Assembly (NCBI RefSeq): GCF_002993335.1
Contig: NZ_PVNS01000005.1
Span: 62,001 to 126,000 of the forward strand
Length of the DNA: 64,000 bases
Reading direction: 5' to 3'
Source: Alkalicoccus urumqiensis
GTDB taxonomy: Bacteria > Bacillota > Bacilli > Bacillales > Salisediminibacteriaceae
In this document: positions 42,250 through 50,719 of the stretch, one piece after another
How the letters are laid out: each line of letters begins with the position of its first letter
Numbering within the stretch: the first letter of the stretch is position 1
Notes under the pieces: generated by a model
Databases searched by the model: none
The model's input: the letters and a program-made list of their open reading frames with translations, nothing else
What the model was told of the DNA's origin: nothing
Program-made: the position numbers and the translations under genes

Positions 42250-43431
42250 GTGAACTTTTTTCAGGAATATATCAATCGGAAGAATACATACTCTGTGAAA
42301 TGGGATAAGGTGGCTGAACTTTATAAAAGTGAGAAGGAACTCCTGCCTATGTGGGTGGCCGACATGGATTTCCACCCGCCGGAAGCTGTCACAAAAACGA
42401 TCCGCGAACGCGCAGAACACGGCCTTTACGGCTATACGTACGTCGATGACCGGGTAAAAGAAGCAGTCCGCGACTGGTTTTCTTCGCGCCAGAACTGGAC
42501 GATGGAGCTTGACTGGATTCAATTCAGTCCGGGCGTCGTTCCTTCCATTGCGAAATCCATTCAGGCGCTCACCGAACCGGACGACGGGATTCTGCTGCAG
42601 TCTCCGGTGTACCCGCCGTTTTTCTCCATGATTAAAGAAAACGACCGCCGGGTAGTCGACAGCCCGCTTGTCGAAAAAAATGGGCGTTACGAAATCGACT
42701 TTCAGGATCTGGAGGAAAAAATGAGTCAGGGTGTACGCATGTTCCTGCTCTGTTCTCCCCACAATCCGGTCGGCCGGGTCTGGACGAAGGAAGAACTGGA
42801 AAAAATCGCTTCTCTCTGCATCCGCTGGGACGTTATTCTCGTCACGGATGAAATTCACGGCGATCTCGTCTTTGAACCGAATGTGCAGATTCCCGCTGCA
42901 TCGATCAGCCCGCAGATCTCTCAGCAGACGATTACACTTGCTGCACCAAGTAAAACATTCAACCTGGCCGGCCTTCAGTCCAGCGTGCTCATTACAGAAA
43001 ATGAAGAATACCGGAAAAAGCTGGAGCAGATCGACAAAAAGAACGGCGCCTTCACATTAAACACGTTCGGCATTCTGGCCATGCAGGCAGCCTACGAAGA
43101 AGGCGAAGCCTGGCTTGAAGAGCTTCTGGAGTACCTGCAGGGCAACATTCGGCTCGTCGACTCCTTTCTCCAGGCTGAACTCCCCCACGTGAAGGCTGTG
43201 CAGCCGGAAGCAACGTACCTCGTCTGGATCGACTGCCGTGGAACCGGCCTCTCCAACGCAGAGCTTTCCAAAGCGCTCGTTGAAGAAGGGCGGATCGCAT
43301 TAAATCCCGGGCATACGTTCGGCGAGGCAGGAGACGGGTTTATGCGCATGAATGTCGCCTGCCCGCGGGATACGGTGAAAGAAGGGCTGAACCGGCTGAA
43401 AAAAGCACTGAAGGATAAAAAAGGTTCATAG
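42250..43431 (+). CDS. patB: MalY/PatB-family aminotransferase-fold C-S lyase
   Basis: 393-residue PLP enzyme, fold type I. Start region NTYSVKWDKV, MWVADMDFHPP, LCSPHNPVGRVW, VTDEIHGDLV and the PLP lysine in APSKTFNLAGLQ (about 236) match PatB/MalY cystathionine beta-lyases, which release homocysteine from cystathionine. GTG 42250 is the start with GAGGTG upstream. A second route to homocysteine besides MetC. Transcribed apart from the S-box operon. Confidence 0.92.
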   Translation: MNFFQEYINRKNTYSVKWDKVAELYKSEKELLPMWVADMDFHPPEAVTKTIRERAEHGLYGYTYVDDRVKEAVRDWFSSRQNWTMELDWIQFSPGVVPSIAKSIQALTEPDDGILLQSPVYPPFFSMIKENDRRVVDSPLVEKNGRYEIDFQDLEEKMSQGVRMFLLCSPHNPVGRVWTKEELEKIASLCIRWDVILVTDEIHGDLVFEPNVQIPAASISPQISQQTITLAAPSKTFNLAGLQSSVLITENEEYRKKLEQIDKKNGAFTLNTFGILAMQAAYEEGEAWLEELLEYLQGNIRLVDSFLQAELPHVKAVQPEATYLVWIDCRGTGLSNAELSKALVEEGRIALNPGHTFGEAGDGFMRMNVACPRDTVKEGLNRLKKALKDKKGS

Positions 43432-43462
43432 CAGGACGCCCACTGGGAAAAGGAGCAGACAC

Positions 43463-44281
43463 ATGAAAGAATTATTCCGCCGCTTTATCGAGCACGATTT
43501 AGTAAATCTAGGCGCCCAGACTGCCTATTTTCTGCTCCTGTCCATCTTCCCGTTCCTCTTGTTCATTGTGAGTCTGCTTGCCTACCTGCCGTTTACGATT
43601 ACCGACGTCTACCTTCTCCTGCAGAACACGTACGTGCCGCCCGGAGTGCTTATGGTAATCGAAGAGGAATGGAATGTCGTCACCGAAAACACGCAGGCCG
43701 GGGTTCTTTCCATCGGGGCTGTTTTCACGCTTTGGACAGCTTCGCTTGCTGTCAATTCCATTCTGGAATCGTTAAACCGCGCCTTTCAGGTGACAGAAGC
43801 CCGGTCTCTTCTGCTCGGCCGGTTCGTCGCCCTTCTCTTGACCGCCGGACTTTTTATTATTGTTATCGGGGCACTTGTACTTCAGGTCGCAGGCTCTCAC
43901 ATTACAGACTTGCTGCAGATGGAAGCTTTTTTATTCGATGGTCACTTTCTCCGCTGGATGCTGAGCAGCCTGATGCTCTTTACCGTGTTTCTGCTCGTCT
44001 ACTGGATCGGCCCGTCGCTTCGTCTCCGGCTCCGCGACATTCTTCCCGGCGCACTCGCAGCAACAATCGGATGGCAGGTTGTATCGTTCCTTTTTTCGAG
44101 TGTCATCACACGGGTGGCGGATTTTTCCGCCACCTATGGAACGATCAGCACGGTGATCGCACTGATGATCTGGTTTCACCTCATTTCCCTCATCGTGCTG
44201 ATCGGCGGGGAAATCAACGCCTTTCTTCTGGAACGCCGCGTATCCCGGAGGCCCGAGAAAATGCCCAAAAAAACATGGTAA
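43463..44281 (+). CDS. YihY/BrkB-family membrane protein
   Basis: 272 residues with six to seven membrane helices. Starts with the family pattern HDLVNLGAQTAYFLLLSIFPFLLF, has AVFTLWTASLAVNSILESLNRAF and the late GEINAFLLERR. The name virulence factor BrkB is historical and the RNase BN label is an error; the true function is unknown. It starts 31 bases after patB with AAAGGAG, so it may be read from the same promoter. Confidence 0.9.
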   Translation: MKELFRRFIEHDLVNLGAQTAYFLLLSIFPFLLFIVSLLAYLPFTITDVYLLLQNTYVPPGVLMVIEEEWNVVTENTQAGVLSIGAVFTLWTASLAVNSILESLNRAFQVTEARSLLLGRFVALLLTAGLFIIVIGALVLQVAGSHITDLLQMEAFLFDGHFLRWMLSSLMLFTVFLLVYWIGPSLRLRLRDILPGALAATIGWQVVSFLFSSVITRVADFSATYGTISTVIALMIWFHLISLIVLIGGEINAFLLERRVSRRPEKMPKKTW

Positions 44282-44287
44282 CAATAA

Positions 44288-44330
44288 AAGACAGCCGGAG
44301 GAGGCGTAAAGCCGCTCCTCCGGCTGTCTT
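44288..44330. terminator. Bidirectional intrinsic terminator
   Basis: AAGACAGCCGGAGGAG pairs perfectly with CTCCTCCGGCTGTCTT between convergent genes. Confidence 0.88.
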
Positions 44331-44343
44331 GTGCTGTATTCTC

Positions 44344-44991
44344 TTAACCCAGCGCAGTCTGAAGCAGTTCCATGACGGCACCGACATGGGCGGCGGTTCC
44401 CGCAAGCACGAACAGATGCCAGACAGCGTGGTGGTACTTAAACGCCCGCCACATGTAAAACACAGCACCGAGCGTGTACAGAAGTCCGCCGAGAATGAGC
44501 AGATTCATTCCTGATGGCGGCAGAAATCCGCTGATCGCCTCCCAGGCGAACACGATCTGCCAGCCGAGAATAATGTAGCCGATCGTAGAAAGAAACATGT
44601 ACTTTTTCACGAAGAAGCATTTTAAGACCGTGCCGAGTACAGCCGCCCCCCAGACGATACCGAAAAGCGTCCAGCCGAGCCACCCCTGTACCGCGATAAA
44701 CAGAAACGGGGTGTATGTACCGGCAATAAAAAAGTAGATAGAGGCGTGATCGAGAATTTCGAACACGTTTTTCCACTTTCCGTGCGGCAGCGCGTGGAGA
44801 AGCGTCGATGATGTATAGAGAATCATCATGGAAACTCCGAACAGGACGACGCCGGTGACGTGGGAGGCTGTACCGTGCGCCGCAGCAAACGCCGTCAGCC
44901 CTGCGAGTGCAGCAATACTGAATAAAATTCCAATTCCGTGGGTAACGGAATTTGCCACCTCTTCTTCTTTACTGAATGTGAATGTACTCAT
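44344..44991 (-). CDS. Hemolysin III family (PAQR-like) membrane protein
   Basis: 215 residues, seven membrane helices. Family residues are visible: NSVTHGIGILFS near the start, the Ser/Asp/His set LLHALPHGKWKNVFEILDHASIYFFIAGTYTPF, and KYHHAVWHLFVLAGTAAHVGAV at the end (metal-binding His pair). Members are likely zinc-dependent lipid-modifying or signalling proteins; haemolytic activity is not implied. Monocistronic. Confidence 0.94.
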   Translation of the reverse strand: MSTFTFSKEEEVANSVTHGIGILFSIAALAGLTAFAAAHGTASHVTGVVLFGVSMMILYTSSTLLHALPHGKWKNVFEILDHASIYFFIAGTYTPFLFIAVQGWLGWTLFGIVWGAAVLGTVLKCFFVKKYMFLSTIGYIILGWQIVFAWEAISGFLPPSGMNLLILGGLLYTLGAVFYMWRAFKYHHAVWHLFVLAGTAAHVGAVMELLQTALG

Positions 44992-45122
44992 TTCTTTCCC
45001 CTTTCACTCTCTCACGTAGTATCAATAACTACATGTTACCACATCATCCTGCTGACTGCCAGTTTTTTGTTGCTGCCTTTTTTTTGCGCAGGTATACTTA
45101 CATACAGAAGGGGGCCGTTTTC

Positions 45123-45677
45123 ATGAACCTGCAGAATCGTTTACACGACATGACACTGGACGCACATATTCAGCCGGGCCAGCTCCCGGATCTCGATTTA
45201 TATATGGATCAGGTCATTCAGCTGTTTGAGAAGACCTTTGCCGGACTCAAACGGGAAGAAAAAGAAAAAATTATGACGAAAACGATGATCAATAACTATG
45301 CCAAAGGCGGACTGCTTCTTCCGGTGAAAAACAAACGATATACGAAAGAACACGTTATGCTCATCGGCCTGATCTATGAAATGAAAGGATCCCTCGCGTT
45401 AAAAGATGTCAAAAAAACGCTGGAACAGGCGCGCATTTCCCAGCCGGAATCCGATACGGACCTGAACGTCTTTTATGAGCAGTTCCTCGAGCGGGCCGAA
45501 CAGGAAACGGAGGCTGTGCGGCAATCGATCCAGAATCAGGCGAAAGTGGCAGAGAAGGCTGTGGAAAAAGCAGCCGACCCCTACGTCCAGCAGGTGCTTC
45601 TCATCTTGAGTCTGCTCCATCAGAGCAACCTGTACCGCCGGGCTGCAGAGAACCTGATCGACGATCTGCCGGGCTAG
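45123..45677 (+). CDS. DUF1836 protein
   Basis: 184 residues, soluble and helical. LPDLDLYMDQVIQLFE, KTMINNYAKGGLLLPVKNKRYTKEHV and LALKDVKKTLE form a MerR/HTH-like N-terminal half characteristic of DUF1836 in Bacillales. The start ATG 45123 has GAAGGGGG 9-10 bases upstream; the open frame runs further but has no conserved sequence. Role unknown; DNA binding is possible from the helix pattern. Confidence 0.85.
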   Translation: MNLQNRLHDMTLDAHIQPGQLPDLDLYMDQVIQLFEKTFAGLKREEKEKIMTKTMINNYAKGGLLLPVKNKRYTKEHVMLIGLIYEMKGSLALKDVKKTLEQARISQPESDTDLNVFYEQFLERAEQETEAVRQSIQNQAKVAEKAVEKAADPYVQQVLLILSLLHQSNLYRRAAENLIDDLPG

Positions 45678-45704
45678 GGAAAAAGACACAAAATTGGATT
45701 TGAT

Positions 45705-45730
45705 GTTTTAACTTTGGTTCAGGATGGTAA
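45705..45730 (+). promoter_or_regulatory. Sigma-B-like promoter of the YflT-type gene
   Basis: GTTTTA (45705-45710), 14 bases, TGGTAA (45725-45730). The downstream gene belongs to a family under sigma-B in B. subtilis. Confidence 0.5.
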
Positions 45731-45780
45731 ATAGCTAACTAGAGCGTTGCTCGCTACTATCTTAACTGGAGGAATGAACC

Positions 45781-46125
45781 ATGCAGCCACTTTACAAAGA
45801 ATTTTACAACGATGAAGAAGTTGTCGATGCAGTACAGGGAATTAAAGAAAAAGGTGTCAGTGAAGACGATATTTATGTTCTGACACATGACAGCGACCGT
45901 ACAGACCGGGTAGCTGATAACGCTGATGCAAACACACTCGGTGTAAACGACATGAACTTCGGCACGGCTGCGAAGAACATCTTCCGGAAAAAGGGCGATG
46001 AGCTCCGTGCAAAGTTTGAAGAACTCGGATTTTCCAAAGACATGGCGAATGAACTGGAAGAAAAACTCGACCAGGGCAAAGTCATTGTCGTCATTCCAAA
46101 TGCACCGGACGGTATGACGCTGTAA
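45781..46125 (+). CDS. General stress protein, YflT/GSP17M-type
   Basis: 114 residues, cytosolic and acidic. It starts with the family pattern of an aromatic Phe/Tyr run and YNDEEVVDAVQGIKEKGVSEDDIYVLTHDSDRT, and continues with the helix KKGDELRAKFEELGFS. In B. subtilis YflT and relatives are induced by salt, heat and ethanol through sigma-B, and a matching promoter lies upstream. GGAGG precedes the ATG. Biochemical function unknown. Confidence 0.9.
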   Translation: MQPLYKEFYNDEEVVDAVQGIKEKGVSEDDIYVLTHDSDRTDRVADNADANTLGVNDMNFGTAAKNIFRKKGDELRAKFEELGFSKDMANELEEKLDQGKVIVVIPNAPDGMTL

Positions 46126-46131
46126 TCCGGT

Positions 46132-46177
46132 ATGAATACGAAAAAACCGCCAACCGGCGGTTTTTTTTCGTATTCAT
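46132..46177. terminator. Bidirectional intrinsic terminator
   Basis: ATGAATACGAAAAAACCGCC pairs with its near-perfect complement around AACC; it touches the stop codon of the convergent minus-strand gene. Confidence 0.92.
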
Positions 46178-46779
46178 TATATTTTCTGCGGAAGGCGGCT
46201 CGGCAGCGACCACTGGTAATACACGGAGCAGAGACGAAGCGTGACGACGAGTGCCACGATCAACAGGAGTTCCCAGGCGGAAGTCATCCAGCCGAGACCG
46301 ACAACGATTCCGGGAATAATTGTCCAGGCGATGTAGACTTCTTTCTGCAGAAACAGCGGCTTCCTTCCTGCCAGCACGTCCCGGATCATACCGCCGCCGG
46401 TGCCGGTGAGTGCCGCCGCAGCAATACACGCACTGAGCGGATGTCCCATTGTATAGGCGTACAGCGCTCCCTGCACCGAAAACGTCCCAAGACCGATGGA
46501 ATCAAAAAAGACTCCACGACGCAGCAGTGTCCACTGTACAAGCCGCGGAAAAATAAACACAAAGGTCATGACGAGAAAAGCAGAAGTGAACAAAACACCC
46601 TGATCCCACAGCGCTTCCACGGGAAGGCCGATCAATAAATTCCGGACAGCTCCCCCTCCGAATGCCGTAATAAATCCGAGTATGTATACTCCCATCAGAT
46701 CGTACCGCTCTTCCAGTGCAACGTTCACACCGCTCATCGCAAAAGCAATGGTACCGATGAAATTCAATGTTTCCCACAT
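46177..46779 (-). CDS. TRIC-type (UPF0126) membrane channel protein
   Basis: 200 residues, seven helices made of two triple-helix repeats. The repeat signature is seen twice: FITAFGGGAVRNLLIG and ALTGTGGGMIRDVLAG. Bacterial TRIC proteins are trimeric monovalent cation channels. ATG 46779 is chosen (GGGGGAACAGGA upstream); the open frame extends 7 codons to a TTG without a ribosome site. Confidence 0.93.
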   Translation of the reverse strand: MWETLNFIGTIAFAMSGVNVALEERYDLMGVYILGFITAFGGGAVRNLLIGLPVEALWDQGVLFTSAFLVMTFVFIFPRLVQWTLLRRGVFFDSIGLGTFSVQGALYAYTMGHPLSACIAAAALTGTGGGMIRDVLAGRKPLFLQKEVYIAWTIIPGIVVGLGWMTSAWELLLIVALVVTLRLCSVYYQWSLPSRLPQKI

Positions 46780-46872
46780 CTTCCTGTTCCCCCTTTTCAA
46801 ACCTTATTCAGTGTACGAAATTTCATATGGAAAGACAAGGGAGATTTTTGGGTTTCTGACCCGTCGACAACG

Positions 46873-46913
46873 TAAAAAACAGTCTGTGCCCATATTGGGG
46901 CCACAGACTGTTG
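46873..46913 (-). terminator. Intrinsic terminator of the LLM oxidoreductase gene
   Basis: Minus strand AACAGTCTGTGGCCC / TGGGCACAGACTGTT with one mismatch, followed by TTTTAC. Confidence 0.85.
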
Positions 46914-46955
46914 TTCCTGCCGGGAGGAGCTTATCCTGCCCCTGGAACTTCTTAT

Positions 46956-47978
46956 CTATTCCGCAGCAGAAGCTGCTTTTCTCCAGGCTTCGGCTGCCTC
47001 CTGAAACAGGGTAAAGGAGCGCTTCTCCTTTTCCCGGTCATACATATACGTCACAGCCATAATTTCATCTGCTTCAAACCGTTCCTGGAATGACTGCAGC
47101 TGTTCTGTTATGGTTTCCCTGCTTCCGACAAACGATACGCTCGTCATCTGCTGGGCCATCGCCTGCTCCTGCGGATGCCACATGCCATCCATGCTGTCCA
47201 CCGGCGGCTGGAGCGGCTGCTGTGTTCCACGGACGACATTGAGGAAAAATTGGTGCAGCGTCGTCATCTCCCGTGCAGCTTCTTCATCCGTCTCATCCGC
47301 GATCACATTCGCACAGATCATCACATAAGGCTCGTCCAGATACTTCGACGGCTGAAAATGCCTGCGGTACAGGCGCACCGCCTCCTCCAGGTATGTCGGC
47401 GCAAAGTGGGCCGCAAATGCATACGGCAGCCCAAGACGAGCTGCAAGCCGGGCAGAGTCTGTAGAGGAGCCGAGAATGTAAAGCGGCACGTCCGTTCCGG
47501 TACCCGGATAGGCTTTTACTTTCCCCTGTTCTTCCTCCGGTCCAAAATACGTCAGCAGCTCTTCCACATCCTGAGGAAACGAGTGTACAGACTGATCCGA
47601 CCGGGAACGACGCAGCGCCTGCGCTGTCGCCATATCGGTACCCGGCGCGCGGCCGAGTCCCATATCCACGCGGCCCGGATAAAGAACCGCCATCGTACCG
47701 AACTGCTCTGCCGCAGCAAGCGGTGTATGGTTCGGCAGCATAACCCCTCCGGAGCCGACGCGGATGGATGTCGTCTGTTCCAGCACGTGCTTTATTAAGA
47801 TGGACGTCGCAGAGCTCATCAGCGTCGCTGTGTTATGATGTTCTGCAATCCAGTATCTTTGGTAATCCAATGTTTCCAGATGTTTCGCAAGTTCTGCTAC
47901 ATCTTCAATCGCTTCTTTTTGACCGCTGCCTGCCCGGACTGGTGCCAGGTTCAGCGCAGAAATCGGCAGTTTTTTCAT
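46956..47978 (-). CDS. LLM-class flavin-dependent oxidoreductase
   Basis: 340 residues, bacterial luciferase-like TIM barrel using FMN. Family blocks: LNLAPVRAGSG at the start, RYWIAEHHNTATLMSSATSIL, GSGGVMLPNHTPLAAAEQF, GRVDMGLGRAPGTD, YILGSSTDSARLAARLGLPYAFAAHF. Substrate unknown; the group includes alkanal- and sulfonate-type monooxygenases. Monocistronic. Confidence 0.93.
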   Translation of the reverse strand: MKKLPISALNLAPVRAGSGQKEAIEDVAELAKHLETLDYQRYWIAEHHNTATLMSSATSILIKHVLEQTTSIRVGSGGVMLPNHTPLAAAEQFGTMAVLYPGRVDMGLGRAPGTDMATAQALRRSRSDQSVHSFPQDVEELLTYFGPEEEQGKVKAYPGTGTDVPLYILGSSTDSARLAARLGLPYAFAAHFAPTYLEEAVRLYRRHFQPSKYLDEPYVMICANVIADETDEEAAREMTTLHQFFLNVVRGTQQPLQPPVDSMDGMWHPQEQAMAQQMTSVSFVGSRETITEQLQSFQERFEADEIMAVTYMYDREKEKRSFTLFQEAAEAWRKAASAAE

Positions 47979-48069
47979 TCCACGTCACGTCCCTTTCCAA
48001 TTGGTCACTTCTTACTTATCGTAACAAGAACGTCCGGAATGCGAAATAATTCTGCTCAATAGAAATAGA

Positions 48070-48095
48070 AAAGAAGGCAGCCGCTGCCGGCTGCC
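48070..48095 (-). terminator. Intrinsic terminator of the PfpI gene
   Basis: Minus strand GGCAGCCG / CGGCTGCC followed by TTCTTTTC. Confidence 0.8.
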
Positions 48096-48110
48096 CCCTG
48101 CGTGATAGTC

Positions 48111-48620
48111 TTATTTTAAAAGGTTCAGACTTTCTTTGTTGAAGGCTTCCAGATCATCCGGCTGTCTGCTGGTAACAAGGTTTCCGCAGATGACGACCTG
48201 CTCGTCAAACACGTTGGCGCCGGCATGACGGAGATCCATCTGGATCGATTTAAATCCGGTCATTTTACGCCCTTTAAGCACATCTGCTGTAATGAGCAGC
48301 TGCGGTCCGTGGCAGATCGCAAATACCGGCTTATCATGAAGGATAAAATGCTTGGAAAACGAAACAAACTGCTCATCGCCGCGCAGCAGGTCCGGTGAAA
48401 AACCACCCGGAATAAACAGCGCATCGTAATCGCCGGCGGATGCATCGGCAATGCCGAGATCTATTTCCGCTGTCGTATCACCCTGCTTGCCGGTAACACT
48501 CTTCCCTTTTTCCGGACCGATCACGGTTACTTCATGACCAGCCTTCTGGAAGGCTTCCAGCGGGGATGTGTATTCAACATCTTCAAACATATCTGTCATG
48601 ACACATGCAATTTTACTCAT
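48111..48620 (-). CDS. DJ-1/PfpI-family protein (YfkM, general stress protein 18-like)
   Basis: 169 residues. Flavodoxin-like fold with the nucleophile elbow FAICHGPQLL (Cys near 101), an upstream Glu in EDVEYTSP, and LFIPGGFSPDLLR. Relatives act as deglycases or class I amidotransferase-like stress proteins. AAAAGGAG precedes the ATG and overlaps the stop of a 27-residue frame. A sigma-B-like promoter lies further upstream, in agreement with YfkM regulation in B. subtilis. Confidence 0.93.
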   Translation of the reverse strand: MSKIACVMTDMFEDVEYTSPLEAFQKAGHEVTVIGPEKGKSVTGKQGDTTAEIDLGIADASAGDYDALFIPGGFSPDLLRGDEQFVSFSKHFILHDKPVFAICHGPQLLITADVLKGRKMTGFKSIQMDLRHAGANVFDEQVVICGNLVTSRQPDDLEAFNKESLNLLK

Positions 48621-48636
48621 CTGTACAGCACTCCTT

Positions 48637-48720
48637 TTATTTTTTGCGCAGTTTTTTCAACAGTCTCCATACGACCAGTACGATCTGAACAAAAGCAAAC
48701 AGCTTTTTAAATTTCCGCAC
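48637..48720 (-). CDS. 27-residue basic membrane micropeptide
   Basis: GTG 48720 follows GAGGTG by 8 bases and the frame reads 27 residues: a basic start (RKFKK), one hydrophobic helix (about 7-21: LFAFVQIVLVVW) and a Lys/Arg-rich end (LLKKLRKK). The stop overlaps the ribosome site of the PfpI gene, so the two would be coupled. No family recognised; the call rests on the ribosome site, the helix and the position. Confidence 0.5.
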   Translation of the reverse strand: MRKFKKLFAFVQIVLVVWRLLKKLRKK

Positions 48721-48759
48721 GGACGCTCACCTCTTTTCTTCTGCCGTCCAGTAAGTATA

Positions 48760-48785
48760 TTACCCAGAATCCGGAAAAGAAAAAC
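48760..48785 (-). promoter_or_regulatory. Sigma-B-like promoter upstream of the micropeptide-PfpI unit
   Basis: Minus strand GTTTTT (48785-48780), 14 bases, GGGTAA (48765-48760). Confidence 0.5.
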
Positions 48786-48852
48786 CTGCGGATCAAGATG
48801 AACTGGAGGCCTCCTCAGCTTGCATGCTATACTTTGACTGGAGGTGAGTGCA

Positions 48853-49251
48853 GTGATTCAAGGCATTGCGCATATGGCGTATACGGTAACAGATATGGAG
48901 AAGACGCTTGATTTCTACACGAGAGTACTCGGTCTCGACTACGCGTTTCAAGTGACGAAGGACGACGGCTCCCCGTGGATTGAATATGTACGGGCTGCTC
49001 CGAAACAGTACATTGAATTTTTTTACGGAGGTTCCGGGAACGTACCGGCTGCTTCATCGGGGCCGCATCATCTCTGTCTGCTGATTGAAGACGCCGAAGC
49101 AGCCGCCGAGAAGTTAAAGCAGGAAAACGCGCCGGTCACAGCAGGACCGAAGCGCGGCATCGGCGGTAACACTCAGGTATGGACGGAGGATCCGGACGGC
49201 AACAAAATTGAACTGCTTGCTCCGGACAGCGATTCGCCGCACAACCAGTAA
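48853..49251 (+). CDS. VOC-family protein (glyoxalase I-like)
   Basis: 132 residues, one VOC module with two beta-alpha-beta-beta-beta units: IAHMAYTVTDMEKTLDFYTRVLGLDYAF, then HHLCLLIEDAEAAAEKL and VWTEDPDGNKIELL. Metal-ligand candidates are H in IAHMAY, E in YIEFFY, H in PHHLCL and E in KIELL, the glyoxalase I pattern. GTG 48853 is preferred (GGAG 9 bases upstream) over the GTG three codons earlier, which overlaps the site. Substrate not certain. Confidence 0.88.
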   Translation: MIQGIAHMAYTVTDMEKTLDFYTRVLGLDYAFQVTKDDGSPWIEYVRAAPKQYIEFFYGGSGNVPAASSGPHHLCLLIEDAEAAAEKLKQENAPVTAGPKRGIGGNTQVWTEDPDGNKIELLAPDSDSPHNQ

Positions 49252-49267
49252 ATAAGAAGAGATAGAA

Positions 49268-49303
49268 GAGAAGCCGCCGGGTCCTCCCCGTGCGGCTTCT
49301 CCT
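49268..49303 (+). terminator. Weak intrinsic terminator
   Basis: AGAGAAGCCGC / GCGGCTTCTC stem followed by a broken T-tract (CTATTATTT). Confidence 0.5.
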
Positions 49304-49308
49304 ATTAT

Positions 49309-50715
49309 TTAATAAAGCTTTCCGTGCTTGTACAGAAGTGTAAACAGGCGTTTCAATGCATGGATATAACACGTGTTCCGGATACTGGAGAGCCCTTCTG
49401 TGAAATAGGAGACGAAGACCTTCTCGCAGCTCTGGGCCATCTGTTTTGTCATGTCTTCAAGAACTTCCTTTTCGGTGTACAGGTGCGTCACACGGTCCTG
49501 CTTCCATTCAATATAGGAGACCATGACACCACCTGCGTTGGCGAGAACGTCCGGGATGACGACGCAGCCATTATCATGCAGGTACCGGTCTGCATGCTGA
49601 TCAATCGGCGCATTAGCACCCTCTATGAATACGGACGCTTTCACCTTTTCTTTATTCTCTTCAGTGATTTGATCTTCGACTGCAGCGAGAATGAGCACGT
49701 CAACGTCTTCGAAGACGAGCTGCTCGGGACCTGCAATTTCTGCTTCGACTCCCGCCTCCTCCAGTTCCCTTTCTGTTGATGGAAGCTGACGGTGCTTCAT
49801 CTGGTAGGCAGCAAGCTTTGGAATATCCAATCCTTTTCTCCGGCGGAGCGTTACCTGGTGGTCACTGACCGCAGTAACGTTATTCCGGACATCCGGACAG
49901 GCATCGGCCATTTCCGCTGCCACACTCCCGACATTACCGAAACCCTGCACCGCCATATCAATCGGCTTTCCTTCTTTGTTTTTATCAAGCAGTGCCTTCA
50001 GCGTATGCCACTGCTTGCGGTGAATTCCGGCAGACACTTGGCTTTCTTCTTCAATGCTTTTTGCCCATTCGTGCAAAAGCCACTTATAGCTGTAGTAGAC
50101 ACCGCGTCCGGTTGCTTCTCTCCGGCCTTTCGCTCCGCCGTTTTCCACGCTTTTACCGGTGAACGCACCGAGATAATTTTTACCTGGATTGATCGTTTTG
50201 TATTCCCCTGTCATCCAGTCCATCGTCTGTTCATTGGTGCCCATGTCAGGTGCTGGAATGTCGTGTGTCGGTCCGATATCGGTCGTAAACCGCTGGACAT
50301 ATTTTTTCGCGATCATATTCAGCTCGCGGGTGGAATAGTCATTGGGATGAACGACGACACCGCCTTTTGCTCCTCCGTACGGAAGCTCATGAAGCGCATT
50401 TTTCAAGGTCATCAATATAGCTAGATTCTCTACTTCCTCTTCATGCACCAGGTTGTTGAACCGGATACCGCCTTTATAAAAACCGGCAATATTATTATGC
50501 TGAACACGGAACGCCGGAATTCGTTCGATTTCCCGGTTATCTCTGGATACGCGGATCGAGCTTTTAATGATTTTATCTGTCGTGGTCAGAATTTCTGTGC
50601 CGGATTGAAAAAAACGTCTCCGTGCATCCCCGGACTCCTCCGGCAGAAAGGATTCATCTTCATACAGACGATCCATCATATCTTTAATTAGATTCTGTGT
50701 ATCTTTGACTGTCAT
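49309..50715 (-). CDS. Glu/Leu/Phe/Val-type amino acid dehydrogenase, probable glutamate dehydrogenase
   Basis: 468 residues. N-terminal domain with FRVQHNNIAGFYKGGIRFN, the catalytic Lys in LPYGGAKGGVVVHP and PAPDMGTNEQTMDW; C-terminal Rossmann domain with MAVQGFGNVGSVAAEMA. It is longer than RocG/GudB (about 424) owing to an insert near 200-225 (VSAGIHRKQWHTLKALLDKNKEG) between the two domains. ATG 50715 has GGAAGGG upstream. It lies 4 bases after ubiX, probably in one operon. Glutamate as substrate is inference; other amino acids are possible. Confidence 0.88.
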   Translation of the reverse strand: MTVKDTQNLIKDMMDRLYEDESFLPEESGDARRRFFQSGTEILTTTDKIIKSSIRVSRDNREIERIPAFRVQHNNIAGFYKGGIRFNNLVHEEEVENLAILMTLKNALHELPYGGAKGGVVVHPNDYSTRELNMIAKKYVQRFTTDIGPTHDIPAPDMGTNEQTMDWMTGEYKTINPGKNYLGAFTGKSVENGGAKGRREATGRGVYYSYKWLLHEWAKSIEEESQVSAGIHRKQWHTLKALLDKNKEGKPIDMAVQGFGNVGSVAAEMADACPDVRNNVTAVSDHQVTLRRRKGLDIPKLAAYQMKHRQLPSTERELEEAGVEAEIAGPEQLVFEDVDVLILAAVEDQITEENKEKVKASVFIEGANAPIDQHADRYLHDNGCVVIPDVLANAGGVMVSYIEWKQDRVTHLYTEKEVLEDMTKQMAQSCEKVFVSYFTEGLSSIRNTCYIHALKRLFTLLYKHGKLY

Positions 50716-50719
50716 CTTC

